From an uncultured Mesocricetibacter sp. (lineage in GTDB: Bacteria > Pseudomonadota > Gammaproteobacteria > Enterobacterales > Pasteurellaceae): DNA of 22,326 bases. The position numbers and the translations under genes were made by a program. Below the pieces are notes generated by a model. That model ran no database searches. It saw only the letters and a list, made by a program, of their open reading frames with translations, and was not told the DNA's origin. Below, piece by piece: positions 1-8,134 of the stretch. Numbering within the stretch: the first letter of the stretch is position 1; every line of letters begins with the position of its first letter. The stretch covers positions 1-22,326 of the forward strand of contig CAJPST010000009.1 in the NCBI GenBank assembly GCA_905373425.1, in the 5' to 3' direction.

Positions 1-18
1 TTTCTATACAACACAAAA

Positions 19-27
19 AAGTGCGGT
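19..27 (+). repeat. DNA uptake signal sequence
   Basis: Exact AAGTGCGGT. Left arm of the terminator stem downstream of cysS. Confidence 0.9.
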
Positions 28-48
28 CAAAAAATTTGTTATTTTTCC

Positions 49-57
49 ACCGCACTT
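49..57 (-). repeat. DNA uptake signal sequence
   Basis: Exact ACCGCACTT. Right arm of the terminator stem downstream of cysS. Confidence 0.9.
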
Positions 58-75
58 TTTTAGCTTTCCGTTGGG

Positions 76-1455
76 TTATTGTCGACGCCAGCTTGTTCCG
101 TTCGCGCCGTCTTCTAGCACAATTCCCATTGCACTGAGTTCATTGCGCGCCGCATCTGCAACAGCCCAGTTTTTTGTTGCTCTGGCCTCATTGCGTTGCG
201 CGATCAGAGCCTCAATTTTTGCTATTTCGTCGGTGTCGGCCCCTAATTGCAAAAATTGTTCGGGATCACGTTCGAGCAAGCCCAAAACTTTTGCAAGCGA
301 TCGCATTTGCGCAGCCAAACTATCCGCCTTGGTTTTATTTTCAGATTTTAACTTATTGATTTCACGTGCCATTTCAAATAATACCGATAACGCGTTTGGT
401 GTATTGAAATCATCGTTCATGGCCTCTTCAAAATCGGCGACAAACTTTTCACCACCTAAAGCAACCACACTTTTATCCGTTCCCCGCAATGCAGTGTATA
501 GTCGTTCTAATGCGCCGTGCGCCAGTTCAAGATTCTCTTCACTGTAATTGAGCTGGCTGCGGTAATGGGCGGTAAGCAGGAAATAGCGTACGCTTTCAGC
601 ATCATAATGGTTCAATACATCGCGGATGGTGAAAAAGTTGCCGAGGGATTTCGACATTTTTTCCTTGTCCACCATAATCATACCAGAATGAATCCAGTAG
701 TTAACGTATTGTCCGTCATGGGCACAGCAGGACTGCGCAATTTCATTTTCATGATGCGGGAACATTAAATCGGAACCACCGCCGTGGATGTCGAAATATT
801 TCCCAAGGCATTTGCCATTCATTGCCGAACATTCGATATGCCAGCCGGGACGGCCTGCACCCCAAGGGGAACTCCAACTTGGTTCGTTTTCTTTCGACAT
901 TTTCCATAACACGAAATCCATCGGATTTTTCTTAATTTCATTGATTTCAACCCGTGCTCCCGCTTGCAGTTGGGTTAAATCCTGACGCGAAAGTTTTCCA
1001 TACTGTGTAAAACTTTCCACATCAAACATCACATCGCCGTTATTTGCCACATATGCGTGTCCGCGTTGAATTAATTTCTCAACTATTTCAATAATTTCTT
1101 TGATGTGATGAGTGGCGCGTGGCTCAAAATCGGGACGTAATACATTGAGAGCATCAAAATCCTTATACATTTCCGCTACCATGCGATCCACCAACTGTTC
1201 GCAAGTTTCATTATTTTCTAATGCGCGTTTGATGATTTTATCATCGACATCGGTAATATTGCGTACATAGGTTAAATTATAGCCAAGATAGCGTAGATAA
1301 CGCGCAATGACATCAAAGCAGACAAATGTACGACCGTGGCCGATATGGCATAAATCATATACCGTTACACCGCACACATACATCCCAACCTGTTTGTCGT
1401 GAATTGGTTTAAATTCTTCTTTCTCTCGGCTTAAGGTATTGAAAATTTTTAGCAT
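76..1455 (-). CDS. cysS: Cysteinyl-tRNA synthetase
   Basis: Class I aminoacyl-tRNA synthetase that charges tRNA-Cys with cysteine in the cytoplasm. At 459 residues it is the normal bacterial length (E. coli 461). Visible landmarks are the HIGH motif at residues 37-40, the KMSKS loop at 266-270, and the zinc ligands expected for CysRS: Cys28, Cys209, His234 and Glu238. The C-terminal anticodon-binding part is present. The start is ATG. The gene is divergent from ppiB across about 107 bp carrying one uptake signal, and ends at an inverted uptake-signal pair. The cysS-ppiB neighbourhood is, as I recall, also found in H. influenzae. Nothing appears broken. Confidence 0.98.
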   Translation of the reverse strand: MLKIFNTLSREKEEFKPIHDKQVGMYVCGVTVYDLCHIGHGRTFVCFDVIARYLRYLGYNLTYVRNITDVDDKIIKRALENNETCEQLVDRMVAEMYKDFDALNVLRPDFEPRATHHIKEIIEIVEKLIQRGHAYVANNGDVMFDVESFTQYGKLSRQDLTQLQAGARVEINEIKKNPMDFVLWKMSKENEPSWSSPWGAGRPGWHIECSAMNGKCLGKYFDIHGGGSDLMFPHHENEIAQSCCAHDGQYVNYWIHSGMIMVDKEKMSKSLGNFFTIRDVLNHYDAESVRYFLLTAHYRSQLNYSEENLELAHGALERLYTALRGTDKSVVALGGEKFVADFEEAMNDDFNTPNALSVLFEMAREINKLKSENKTKADSLAAQMRSLAKVLGLLERDPEQFLQLGADTDEIAKIEALIAQRNEARATKNWAVADAARNELSAMGIVLEDGANGTSWRRQ

Positions 1456-1490
1456 TATTTGATTCTCTCGTTAAAACTCATTAAAAATCT

Positions 1491-1499
1491 ACCGCACTT
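1491..1499 (-). repeat. DNA uptake signal sequence
   Basis: Exact ACCGCACTT in the divergent cysS-ppiB spacer. Confidence 0.9.
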
Positions 1500-1562
1500 T
1501 ATAGCACTAAATCGGCTTTTATGAAATAATGATCGCCTTGCATTTTTATTAAGGAAAACAAA

Positions 1563-2072
1563 ATGATTACATTACATACCAATTTTGGTGATATTAAAAT
1601 TGCCCTAAATCATGAAAAAGCACCGATTACTGCGGAGAACTTCTTAAAGTATTGCCAATCAGGTTTCTATAATAACACAATTTTTCACCGCGTGATTGAC
1701 GGCTTTATGATTCAAGGTGGTGGTATGGAGCCCGGTATGCGCGAAAAAGCAACTAATGCACCAATTCAAAACGAAGCAAACAACCGCTTGAGTAATAAAC
1801 GCGGTACTATTGCAATGGCGCGCACCTCTGATCCGCATTCTGCTTCTGCGCAATTTTTCATCAATGTTGCCGATAATACGTTTTTGGATTACCGTGCAAA
1901 AGAAATGTTTGGTCGCGAGGTGGTACAGGAGTGGGGCTATGCTGTGTTCGGTGAAGTTGTCGAAGGAATGGACGTAGTGGATAAAATCAAAGGCGTGGCA
2001 ACCGGCAACAGCGGTTTCCATCAAGATGTTCCAAAAGAAGATGTGATTATCACCTCAGTTTCAGTGGAATAA
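1563..2072 (+). CDS. ppiB: Peptidyl-prolyl cis-trans isomerase B (cytoplasmic cyclophilin)
   Basis: Cyclophilin-type isomerase that accelerates proline isomerisation during protein folding. It has 169 residues and starts directly with the first beta strand (MITLHTNFGDIKI), with no signal peptide, so it is cytoplasmic. The cyclophilin active-site stretch FHRVIDGFMIQGGG lies at residues 41-54 with the catalytic Arg43; the second core motif (RGTIAMART, then SAQFFINVADN) follows. The start has a clear AAGGAAA ribosome binding site. A very similar secreted paralogue follows 54 bp downstream, so the pair looks like a tandem duplication with compartment specialisation. Confidence 0.96.
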   Translation: MITLHTNFGDIKIALNHEKAPITAENFLKYCQSGFYNNTIFHRVIDGFMIQGGGMEPGMREKATNAPIQNEANNRLSNKRGTIAMARTSDPHSASAQFFINVADNTFLDYRAKEMFGREVVQEWGYAVFGEVVEGMDVVDKIKGVATGNSGFHQDVPKEDVIITSVSVE

Positions 2073-2126
2073 TATTCTGTATAACGGCACGGGAAACCGT
2101 GCTTTTATTAATATGAAGGACATACG

Positions 2127-2687
2127 ATGAAAACTATTAAAATTTTGACCGCACTTTTTGCGTTGATTGGTACAGTTCTTAGTGCAAATGCCAAGGATGT
2201 AACGTTGCATACTAATTACGGCGATATTAAGTTGAGTCTAGACGAAAAAAATGCACCAATCAGCACACAGAACTTTCTGAATTATGCTCAAAAAGGTTTT
2301 TATAACAACACGATTTTCCACCGAGTGATTAACGGTTTTATGATTCAGGGCGGCGGTTTTACGAAGGATATGCAACAAAAAGCTACCGAAGCGCCGATTA
2401 AAAACGAAGCAAATAACGGATTGAAAAATCAACGCGGCACTATCGCTATGGCGCGTACCTCCGATCCGCATTCTGCCACTGCACAATTCTTTATTAATCA
2501 TGCTGATAACGATTTCCTTAACTTTACTTCAGAAAGCGCGCAAGGTTGGGGATATGCAGTATTCGGCAAGGTGACGGCAGGAATGGATGTGGTGGATAAA
2601 ATTGCTAAAGTCACGACCGGCACAGCGGGAATGCACCGTGATGTACCAACGGAAGAGATCGTGATTAAATCAGTGACGATCGAATAA
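2127..2687 (+). CDS. ppiA: Peptidyl-prolyl cis-trans isomerase A (periplasmic cyclophilin)
   Basis: Cyclophilin of 186 residues, a close paralogue of the preceding ppiB, but with an N-terminal Sec signal peptide: KTIK, a hydrophobic core, then SANA with predicted cleavage after residue 22. The mature protein is therefore expected in the periplasm. The FHRVINGFMIQGGG active site and RGTIAMARTSDPHSATAQFFIN stretches match ppiB nearly residue for residue. An uptake signal (2148-2156) lies inside the signal-peptide coding region and encodes part of the hydrophobic core. The symbol rests on location and family; orthology to E. coli ppiA rather than a local ppiB duplicate is not certain. Confidence 0.9.
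   Translation: MKTIKILTALFALIGTVLSANAKDVTLHTNYGDIKLSLDEKNAPISTQNFLNYAQKGFYNNTIFHRVINGFMIQGGGFTKDMQQKATEAPIKNEANNGLKNQRGTIAMARTSDPHSATAQFFINHADNDFLNFTSESAQGWGYAVFGKVTAGMDVVDKIAKVTTGTAGMHRDVPTEEIVIKSVTIE
2148..2156 (-). repeat. DNA uptake signal sequence
   Basis: Exact ACCGCACTT within ppiA, read in frame as Thr-Ala-Leu in the signal-peptide core. Confidence 0.9.
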
Positions 2688-2695
2688 ATTTAAAA

Positions 2696-3484
2696 ATGTC
2701 TTTTTTCGACACCCATACCCATCTTGATTATTTGCTTCGGTTCAGCGGTGAGCCGCTAGAGCGATTAATGGCAAACGCACAAACGGTGGGAGTGGAGAAA
2801 ATTCTGATAGTGGCGGTATTGGCGGCGGATTTCAAAATGATTGAAAATCTGACCGCACTTTATCCTGAACGGCTGTATTACGGATTGGGTTTACACCCAC
2901 TTTATATTGCCGAACACAGCCGGGCAGATTTAGAACTGTTAAATCAAGCATTAGTGAAGCGCTCTAAGGCTTGCACCGCAGTCGGGGAGATCGGTTTAGA
3001 ACGAGGTAAACCCGAATTGCTTTCCAATGAATTTTGGCATAAACAATGTGAATTTCTTGAAGCTCAATTACAACTTGCCAAGCAACACCGTTTACCCGTC
3101 AATTTGCATAGCCGTAAAGCGCATGATCAGCTTTTTACCTTTCTCAAGCGCATTCAATTACCCAAATGTGGCGTAGTACACGGTTTTGCCGGCAGTTACG
3201 AACAGGCTAAACGGTTCGTAGATTTAGGTTATAAAATTGGTGTTGGCGGAGTGATTACTTATCAACGTGCAAACAAAACCCGCCAAGCTATAGCTAAACT
3301 TCCTCTAGACAGTTTATTGCTGGAAACCGATACGCCTGATATGCCCGTATTTGGTTTTCAGGGACAACCCAACCGACCTGAACGCATCATAGAAACATTC
3401 CGATTTTTATGTGAATTAAAAAAAGAACCGCCGGATGAGATTATCAATGTAATTTGGCGGAATAGTTGTGAATTATTCGATTAA
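2696..3484 (+). CDS. yjjV: TatD-family metal-dependent hydrolase, YjjV type
   Basis: TatD/Mg-dependent DNase superfamily protein of 262 residues (E. coli YjjV 259), probably a cytoplasmic metal-dependent nuclease or hydrolase of uncertain substrate. Metal ligands expected for the TIM-barrel fold are visible: His7 and His9 in DTHTHLD, Glu98 in VGEIGLE, His138 in NLHSRKAHD, His162 in VVHGFAGS and Asp212 in LLLETDTPD. It starts 8 bp after the ppiA stop and has no convincing ribosome binding site, so translation may depend on coupling to ppiA. It ends convergently with dusC, the two stop codons sharing TTAA with no terminator between. One uptake signal lies at 2852-2860. Confidence 0.9.
   Translation: MSFFDTHTHLDYLLRFSGEPLERLMANAQTVGVEKILIVAVLAADFKMIENLTALYPERLYYGLGLHPLYIAEHSRADLELLNQALVKRSKACTAVGEIGLERGKPELLSNEFWHKQCEFLEAQLQLAKQHRLPVNLHSRKAHDQLFTFLKRIQLPKCGVVHGFAGSYEQAKRFVDLGYKIGVGGVITYQRANKTRQAIAKLPLDSLLLETDTPDMPVFGFQGQPNRPERIIETFRFLCELKKEPPDEIINVIWRNSCELFD
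2852..2860 (-). repeat. DNA uptake signal sequence
   Basis: Exact ACCGCACTT inside the TatD-family gene, read in frame as Thr-Ala-Leu. Confidence 0.9.
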
Positions 3485-4416
3485 ATTAATTTTACCAGCC
3501 GTTCCCTTAATTCTTCGGCTGTTTGGCACGTTTTAATTTTCTCAAACAGTGTTATGGCTTCCGAGTATTCTTTTTTAAGATATTGTAACCATTGTTTAAT
3601 TCGGGCTATATGATAGAAACCAGTGTCGTGGGCATTTTCCACTTGGGCGTATTTTTGTAAGATAGGTAAAATCTGTTCCCAAGACAGTTTATTGACATTG
3701 TGTTTCACAACATGGCTAAGATTTGGAATATTGAGTGCGCCACGCCCAATCATCAATGCTTCGCAACCGGTTGCTTGTAGGCAATCTTGTCCGTCTCGCC
3801 AGTTCCAGATTTCACCATTGGCAATCACCGGAATGGAGAGTCTTTGTCGAATCTCGCCGATTTTTTCCCAATTAATGCGCTCTGCGCGATAACCATCGGT
3901 TTTTGTGCGCCCGTGTACGGCAATCTCTGTTGCACCGCCTTGTTCAACCGCATCGGCTATTTCAAACGCCGCTTGAGCGGAATCCCACCCCAGACGCACT
4001 TTAACGCTAACAGGTAAATGCAAGGGTACAGCCTGCCGAATGGCTTTTGTTGCCTGATAGACTAATTCAGGTTGTTTGAGTAATGAAGCACCGCCATTAC
4101 TGCCATTGACGGTTTTAGATGGACACCCGCAGTTCAGATCCATTCCAGGGGAGCCAAGTTCTACTGCACGTAATGCATTTTCTGCTAACCATTCCGGCGA
4201 TTGCCCCAATAATTGCACTCGCACCGGTGTGCCGGAGGCGGTTTTACCGCCGTTAAGTAATTCGGGACAGAGACGATAAAATACCTTGGAGGGCAGAAGT
4301 TGATCGACAACGCGTACAAATTCGGAAATGCACAAATCATACTCATTAAATTCGGTGAGCAATTGACGAACCGTAGGGTCCAACACGCCTTGCATCGGGG
4401 CTAAAATAACACGCAA
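3481..4416 (-). CDS. dusC: tRNA-dihydrouridine(16) synthase DusC
   Basis: FMN-dependent enzyme that reduces uridine to dihydrouridine in the tRNA D-loop. It has 311 residues (E. coli DusC about 315). The FMN-barrel start ILAPMQGVLDP, the active-site segment DLNCGCPSK with catalytic Cys98, the AVHGRTK segment and VIANGEIWNW / ALMIGRGALNIPNL are present and resemble DusC more than DusA or DusB. The initiation codon is TTG at 4414-4416, preceded by AAGGA with about 7 nt spacing; the next residues RVILAPMQG fit the family N-terminus, so no ATG start is needed. It lies 15 bp downstream of djlA in the same direction and is probably cotranscribed with it. Confidence 0.94.
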   Translation of the reverse strand: MRVILAPMQGVLDPTVRQLLTEFNEYDLCISEFVRVVDQLLPSKVFYRLCPELLNGGKTASGTPVRVQLLGQSPEWLAENALRAVELGSPGMDLNCGCPSKTVNGSNGGASLLKQPELVYQATKAIRQAVPLHLPVSVKVRLGWDSAQAAFEIADAVEQGGATEIAVHGRTKTDGYRAERINWEKIGEIRQRLSIPVIANGEIWNWRDGQDCLQATGCEALMIGRGALNIPNLSHVVKHNVNKLSWEQILPILQKYAQVENAHDTGFYHIARIKQWLQYLKKEYSEAITLFEKIKTCQTAEELRERLVKLI

Positions 4417-4431
4417 GAAAGTTTCCTTACT

Positions 4432-5283
4432 CTACCAGCCTTTTGATTTACAAATTAAATCGTAAGCAGCTTGAATTTGTTGCGCTTTTTCTTTTGCCAT
4501 TTCCAACATTTCTTTTGGTAAGCCTTTGGAAACCAGTTTGTCCGGGTGATTTTCATTCATCAAACGACGATAGGCACGTTTTACTGTCAGTTGATCATCA
4601 GACGGGCTAACGCCTAACACTTTGTAAGCGTCTTCTAATGTCGGACCGGTTTCTGCACGCTGATAACTTTGATTTTGTTGATAACTATCTTGCTGATATT
4701 GAGAGCCTTGTCTTCCAAAACCGCCTTGGGTGAATTGGCGTGCTGCCATTTCCATTGCCAACATTTGTTCAAATTGGAAACGTGATAGCCCCAGTTCTTC
4801 CGCAACAACAAATAATACTTCCTGCTCGTTACCATGCAGATGATCGTCGGCAAATGCCGCTTGCACTTGAATATGCAAGAACATTCGCAATAAATCGGCG
4901 CGTTGACCACAGCCGAGACGAAACTCACGAATCACTTGACGAATTGGAAAATCAGCTTCTTTCCCGCGATTAAACGCAGCCTGTGCCAAACGACGGCTGG
5001 CATCGTCTAATTGTAAATGTGACATCAGGCTGTTTGCCATTTGAATGTCATGCTCCGTCACGCGTCCTTTAGACTTGCTCAAATGGCCGAGTACCGCAAA
5101 AGTAGTTTGCATAAACAGCTCTTGGCGGGTTAATTTATGCTTGAAGAATGAAGAAGTTACACTACCCAATTCATATAATTTTTTATCGGCTAGATGCCCC
5201 ACGAAAACGCCGGCAATTCCGCCAAAAAGACCGCCTATTTTCCAACCGATGAAAAAGCCCAATAATTTACCGATAAAGCCCAT
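4432..5283 (-). CDS. djlA: Co-chaperone DjlA (membrane-anchored DnaJ-like protein)
   Basis: Inner-membrane J-domain co-chaperone that stimulates DnaK. It has 283 residues. An N-terminal transmembrane segment (about 5-30) with repeated small residues (GWKIGGLFGGIAG) resembles the DjlA dimerising anchor. A TerB-like helical domain follows (about 55-180), then a Gln-rich linker (about 183-211) and a C-terminal J domain (about 217-283) with the HPD motif at 246-248. In the family the domains face the cytoplasm. The start is ATG. It leads a short minus-strand pair with dusC; upstream is a 109-bp spacer with one exact and one degenerate uptake signal. Confidence 0.95.
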   Translation of the reverse strand: MGFIGKLLGFFIGWKIGGLFGGIAGVFVGHLADKKLYELGSVTSSFFKHKLTRQELFMQTTFAVLGHLSKSKGRVTEHDIQMANSLMSHLQLDDASRRLAQAAFNRGKEADFPIRQVIREFRLGCGQRADLLRMFLHIQVQAAFADDHLHGNEQEVLFVVAEELGLSRFQFEQMLAMEMAARQFTQGGFGRQGSQYQQDSYQQNQSYQRAETGPTLEDAYKVLGVSPSDDQLTVKRAYRRLMNENHPDKLVSKGLPKEMLEMAKEKAQQIQAAYDLICKSKGW

Positions 5284-5360
5284 TTTGTTTCCTTAATATT
5301 CTAAAGTGCAGTCATTTTTTTGCCCGTTTTGTCTAGATTGGGATTTTATACTAAAAATCA

Positions 5361-5369
5361 ACCGCACTT
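5361..5369 (-). repeat. DNA uptake signal sequence
   Basis: Exact ACCGCACTT in the pgeF-djlA spacer. A one-mismatch copy in the opposite orientation (AAGTGCAGT) is at 5304-5312; the 48-nt separation makes a hairpin terminator weak. Confidence 0.88.
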
Positions 5370-5392
5370 TTAAGACTAATTTCTATAAACTT

Positions 5393-6127
5393 TTATTCAA
5401 ACCAAATGAATGATGCCATTCTGCCCGTTTTGCCGTCGCGGCGATAGGAAAAAAATTTGTCTTTTTCCGTATAAGTACAATGTTCACCGCCACTGATTTG
5501 GTTTATTCCCAATTGATTCAAGCGCTGTTTGGCAATTTGGTAGAGATCGCCTAAATACTTTCCCGGAGTATTTGGATCAGCAATAAACGCCGATTCTGCT
5601 TGCGGATCTTGCGCAATAAACTGTTGAACTACCTCTCCCCCAACTTGAAATGCCATACGACCAATAGCCGGCCCTAACCATGCTATGATTTCATCAGAAG
5701 GACATTGGAAACATTTCACGGTTTCTTCCAAAATTCCGTCACATAATCCGCGCCAACCGGCGTGAGCGGCCGCAACTGCACTGCCTTGCTGATTAGTAAA
5801 CAGCACCGGAAGACAATCTGCGGTCATCACTAAACAAACTTGATTGGTTTGAGCCGTATAGGCCGCATCAGCCTCTAAATTCTTACCTGAATAAGGTAAA
5901 GTCAGTACCCGAGTGCTATGGGTTTGGGTTAAAAATAACGGCATTTGCGGCAAGTTAAATTGTTTTATTAATAAAGTGCGGTTAGTTTTTACCTCATTTT
6001 CTTCATCACCCACATGATCGCCCAAATTAAAACTATCGTAAGGCACATTACTGACACCGCCATGGCGTAGGGTCGTAAAAGCATGAACATTGGAGGGAGC
6101 GTGCCAATTCGGTTGTAATGCATTCAT
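5393..6127 (-). CDS. pgeF: Peptidoglycan editing factor PgeF (YfiH/laccase-domain family)
   Basis: Member of the multicopper-oxidase-like YfiH/DUF152 family; the E. coli protein is linked to correcting misincorporated amino acids in peptidoglycan precursors, while other members act as purine nucleoside enzymes. With this start the protein has 244 residues. Predicted metal or catalytic residues are His70 (LTQTHS), Cys105 (MTADCLPVL) and His122 (AAAHAGWRG). I chose the ATG at 6125-6127 (MNALQPNW), 1 nt after the rluD stop, because family members begin at this point. A longer reading from 6145 would add six residues and overlap rluD by 17 bp. It is probably cotranscribed with rluD. One uptake signal is at 5974-5982. 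Confidence 0.92.
   Translation of the reverse strand: MNALQPNWHAPSNVHAFTTLRHGGVSNVPYDSFNLGDHVGDEENEVKTNRTLLIKQFNLPQMPLFLTQTHSTRVLTLPYSGKNLEADAAYTAQTNQVCLVMTADCLPVLFTNQQGSAVAAAHAGWRGLCDGILEETVKCFQCPSDEIIAWLGPAIGRMAFQVGGEVVQQFIAQDPQAESAFIADPNTPGKYLGDLYQIAKQRLNQLGINQISGGEHCTYTEKDKFFSYRRDGKTGRMASFIWFE
5974..5982 (+). repeat. DNA uptake signal sequence
   Basis: Exact AAGTGCGGT inside pgeF. Confidence 0.9.
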
Positions 6128-6128
6128 A

Positions 6129-7103
6129 TTAATAATCCAATTCATCTTTATGTAGCTGATAATCCGCTTTTAGCGCAGTGATTAATTCTACAAAATCCTC
6201 AGGCAAAGGCGCATACCATTCCATCAGTTCACCGGTAATCGGATGTTCCAAGCGTAACATAATGGCGTGCAGAGCCTGACGTTGAAAATTACGCAACACC
6301 GCCATAAATTCTTCTGATGCATTTTTTGGAGGACGTGGACGACCGCCATAGGTTTGATCACCGAGTAACGGATGGGCAATATGTGTCATATGTACCCTAA
6401 TTTGATGGGTACGCCCGGTTTCCAAACGTAAGCGCAAACGGGTGTAATTGCGGAAATGCTCCATGATGCGATAATGCGTTACCGCAGGTTTACCAAGCGG
6501 ATGCACAGCCATTGCAGTACGTTTGGTCGGATGGCGCGCCATAGGCTCGTCAACCGTGCCACCTTTTGTCATAATACCGAATGCTACGGCTTCATATTCA
6601 CGGGTAATTTTGCGTTGTTGTAAATCTCGCACCAATTGAGTTTGTGCGGGAATAGTTTTGGCGATTACCATGAGCCCCGTGGTGTCTTTATCTAAACGGT
6701 GAACAATACCCGCACGTGGGACTTCGGAAATTTTGGGGTAATGATATAATAAGGCATTGAGCACCGTTCCGCGAGGATTTCCTGCGCCAGGGTGTACCAC
6801 AAAATCTTTCGGCTTATTAATTACTAAAATGTGCTCATCTTCATATACTATATTGAGTGGTAGATTTTCCGGCTCAAAATGGGTTTCATCTTCCACTTCT
6901 ACCGAAATTTGTACTTGTTCGCCACCATAAACCTTTGCACGCGGTACATTGGCAACTTTACCGTCTAATAACACCAAGTCTTCTTCAATCCACGTTTTTA
7001 GACGGGAACGTGAATAATCCGGGAACAATTCCGCCAATGTTTGGTCTAAACGTTGTCCCATCTGATCTGGCTGAACTTCAGCCGACAAGGTGATTTGTGC
7101 CAT
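6129..7103 (-). CDS. rluD: 23S rRNA pseudouridine(1911/1915/1917) synthase RluD
   Basis: RluA-family pseudouridine synthase modifying helix 69 of 23S rRNA, important for ribosome assembly. It has 324 residues, the usual length. An S4 RNA-binding domain occupies about residues 15-75 (RLDQTLAELFPDYSRSRLKTWIEEG-like helix pair), followed by the catalytic domain with HRLDKDTTG; catalytic Asp138 corresponds to Asp139 of E. coli RluD. Further family motifs are LETGRTHQIRVH and HPLLGDQTYGG. The start is ATG. It is divergent from bamD and upstream of pgeF, the same rluD-pgeF-bamD neighbourhood seen in E. coli. Confidence 0.97.
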   Translation of the reverse strand: MAQITLSAEVQPDQMGQRLDQTLAELFPDYSRSRLKTWIEEDLVLLDGKVANVPRAKVYGGEQVQISVEVEDETHFEPENLPLNIVYEDEHILVINKPKDFVVHPGAGNPRGTVLNALLYHYPKISEVPRAGIVHRLDKDTTGLMVIAKTIPAQTQLVRDLQQRKITREYEAVAFGIMTKGGTVDEPMARHPTKRTAMAVHPLGKPAVTHYRIMEHFRNYTRLRLRLETGRTHQIRVHMTHIAHPLLGDQTYGGRPRPPKNASEEFMAVLRNFQRQALHAIMLRLEHPITGELMEWYAPLPEDFVELITALKADYQLHKDELDY

Positions 7104-7216
7104 AAATAGAAAAATCCGTAATTAAATTTTGCTTATTGCGTGATGTGCTATAGAATATTGATAATATTGTACCTTACAACACTAAATTTTTATACTGAAA
7201 AAGGATCATTGCAACT

Positions 7217-8134
7217 ATGCGTAAATTTAAATTGCTGTCCCTTATCGCATTAACCGCTTTTGCCACAGCCTGTTCCAATTCACAGCAAGAAGTTGAACAA
7301 GCTTCCGAATCACAGCTTTATTCTATTGGGCAAAATTATTTGCAGGAAGGCAATTACAGCCAGGCTATTCGTTATCTTAAAGCGGTAGATAGTCGTTTCC
7401 CGGGTAGTGAATACAGTGAACAGGCGCAATTAAACCTCATTTACGCTAATTATAAAACCCAAGATTACACACAAGCTTTAGTGTTGGTTGATCGTTTTAT
7501 TCAGCAAAATCCTCATAGCCCGTATTTAGATTATGCCATTTATATGGCAGCACTCACTAACTCCGCGTTAGGAGATAATTTTATTCAAGATTTTTTTGGT
7601 ATCGACCGTTCAACGCGCGAAACCACCAGCATGAAAACCGCATTTAGCAATTTCCAAAGTTTAGTGCAAAATTTCCCGAATAGCCAATACACTCCCGATG
7701 CCTTAGCCCGTATGGCATATATTAAAGATCGTTTAGCTCACCATGAGTTAGAGATTGTAAAATTTTATGCTAAACGTAATGCTTGGGTTGCAGCTGCAAA
7801 TCGGGTGGCGGAAATGTTGAAGATGTATCCTGATACGCAAGCCACATTAGAAGCATTGCCGATTATGCAAAAAGCCTATGAGAAAATGGGTTTGACCCAA
7901 CTAGCCCAACAAGCGGCGACTTTGGTTAAGGCGAATGAAGGAAAACAGATCAAAGAAGTTGAGAAACCAAAAGAACCTTTCTTGAAATTACCTTCTTGGC
8001 TCTCTTTTGGTACTAAAAAGCAAAAAACAGAAAGCGAACAGCAGCAATCTACCGAAGAAAATCCTGCTCCGGCATCAACCGTAACGGAAACAACCGCACC
8101 ACCAACAGCGGAAGCACCGAAAACGGCAGAGTAG
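7217..8134 (+). CDS. bamD: Outer membrane assembly lipoprotein BamD
   Basis: Essential lipoprotein of the BAM complex that folds outer-membrane proteins with BamA. The N-terminus is a lipoprotein signal peptide with a lipobox ending at Cys19 (FATAC), so the mature protein is lipidated and anchored to the inner leaflet of the outer membrane. Tetratricopeptide repeats span about residues 30-240 (IGQNYLQEGNYSQAIRYLKAV and following). The protein has 305 residues, about 60 more than E. coli BamD (245); the extra part is a low-complexity tail from about residue 245 rich in Lys/Glu/Gln, then Pro/Ala/Thr. The start is ATG with an AAAAAGGA ribosome binding site. Confidence 0.95.
   Translation: MRKFKLLSLIALTAFATACSNSQQEVEQASESQLYSIGQNYLQEGNYSQAIRYLKAVDSRFPGSEYSEQAQLNLIYANYKTQDYTQALVLVDRFIQQNPHSPYLDYAIYMAALTNSALGDNFIQDFFGIDRSTRETTSMKTAFSNFQSLVQNFPNSQYTPDALARMAYIKDRLAHHELEIVKFYAKRNAWVAAANRVAEMLKMYPDTQATLEALPIMQKAYEKMGLTQLAQQAATLVKANEGKQIKEVEKPKEPFLKLPSWLSFGTKKQKTESEQQQSTEENPAPASTVTETTAPPTAEAPKTAE

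Larger units (their letters stand above)
15..62. terminator. Inverted uptake-signal pair acting as cysS terminator
   Basis: Two uptake signals in opposite orientation (19-27 and 49-57), each with its A/T-run, form a stem of about 12 bp (AAAAAGTGCGGT with its complement) around a loop of about 21 nt. It lies 14 bp past the cysS stop; on the minus strand the stem is followed by a T-run, and the same holds on the plus strand. Inverted uptake-signal pairs are known to double as intrinsic terminators in Haemophilus; its use here is inferred. Confidence 0.75.

Noticed and set aside
5304..5369. Uptake-signal pair as djlA/pgeF terminator
   Set aside because: One arm is degenerate and the loop is about 48 nt, too long for a convincing intrinsic terminator.
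6128..6145. pgeF start six codons earlier, overlapping rluD
   Set aside because: It lacks a better ribosome binding site, and the family N-terminus fits the later ATG. The alternative is not excluded.
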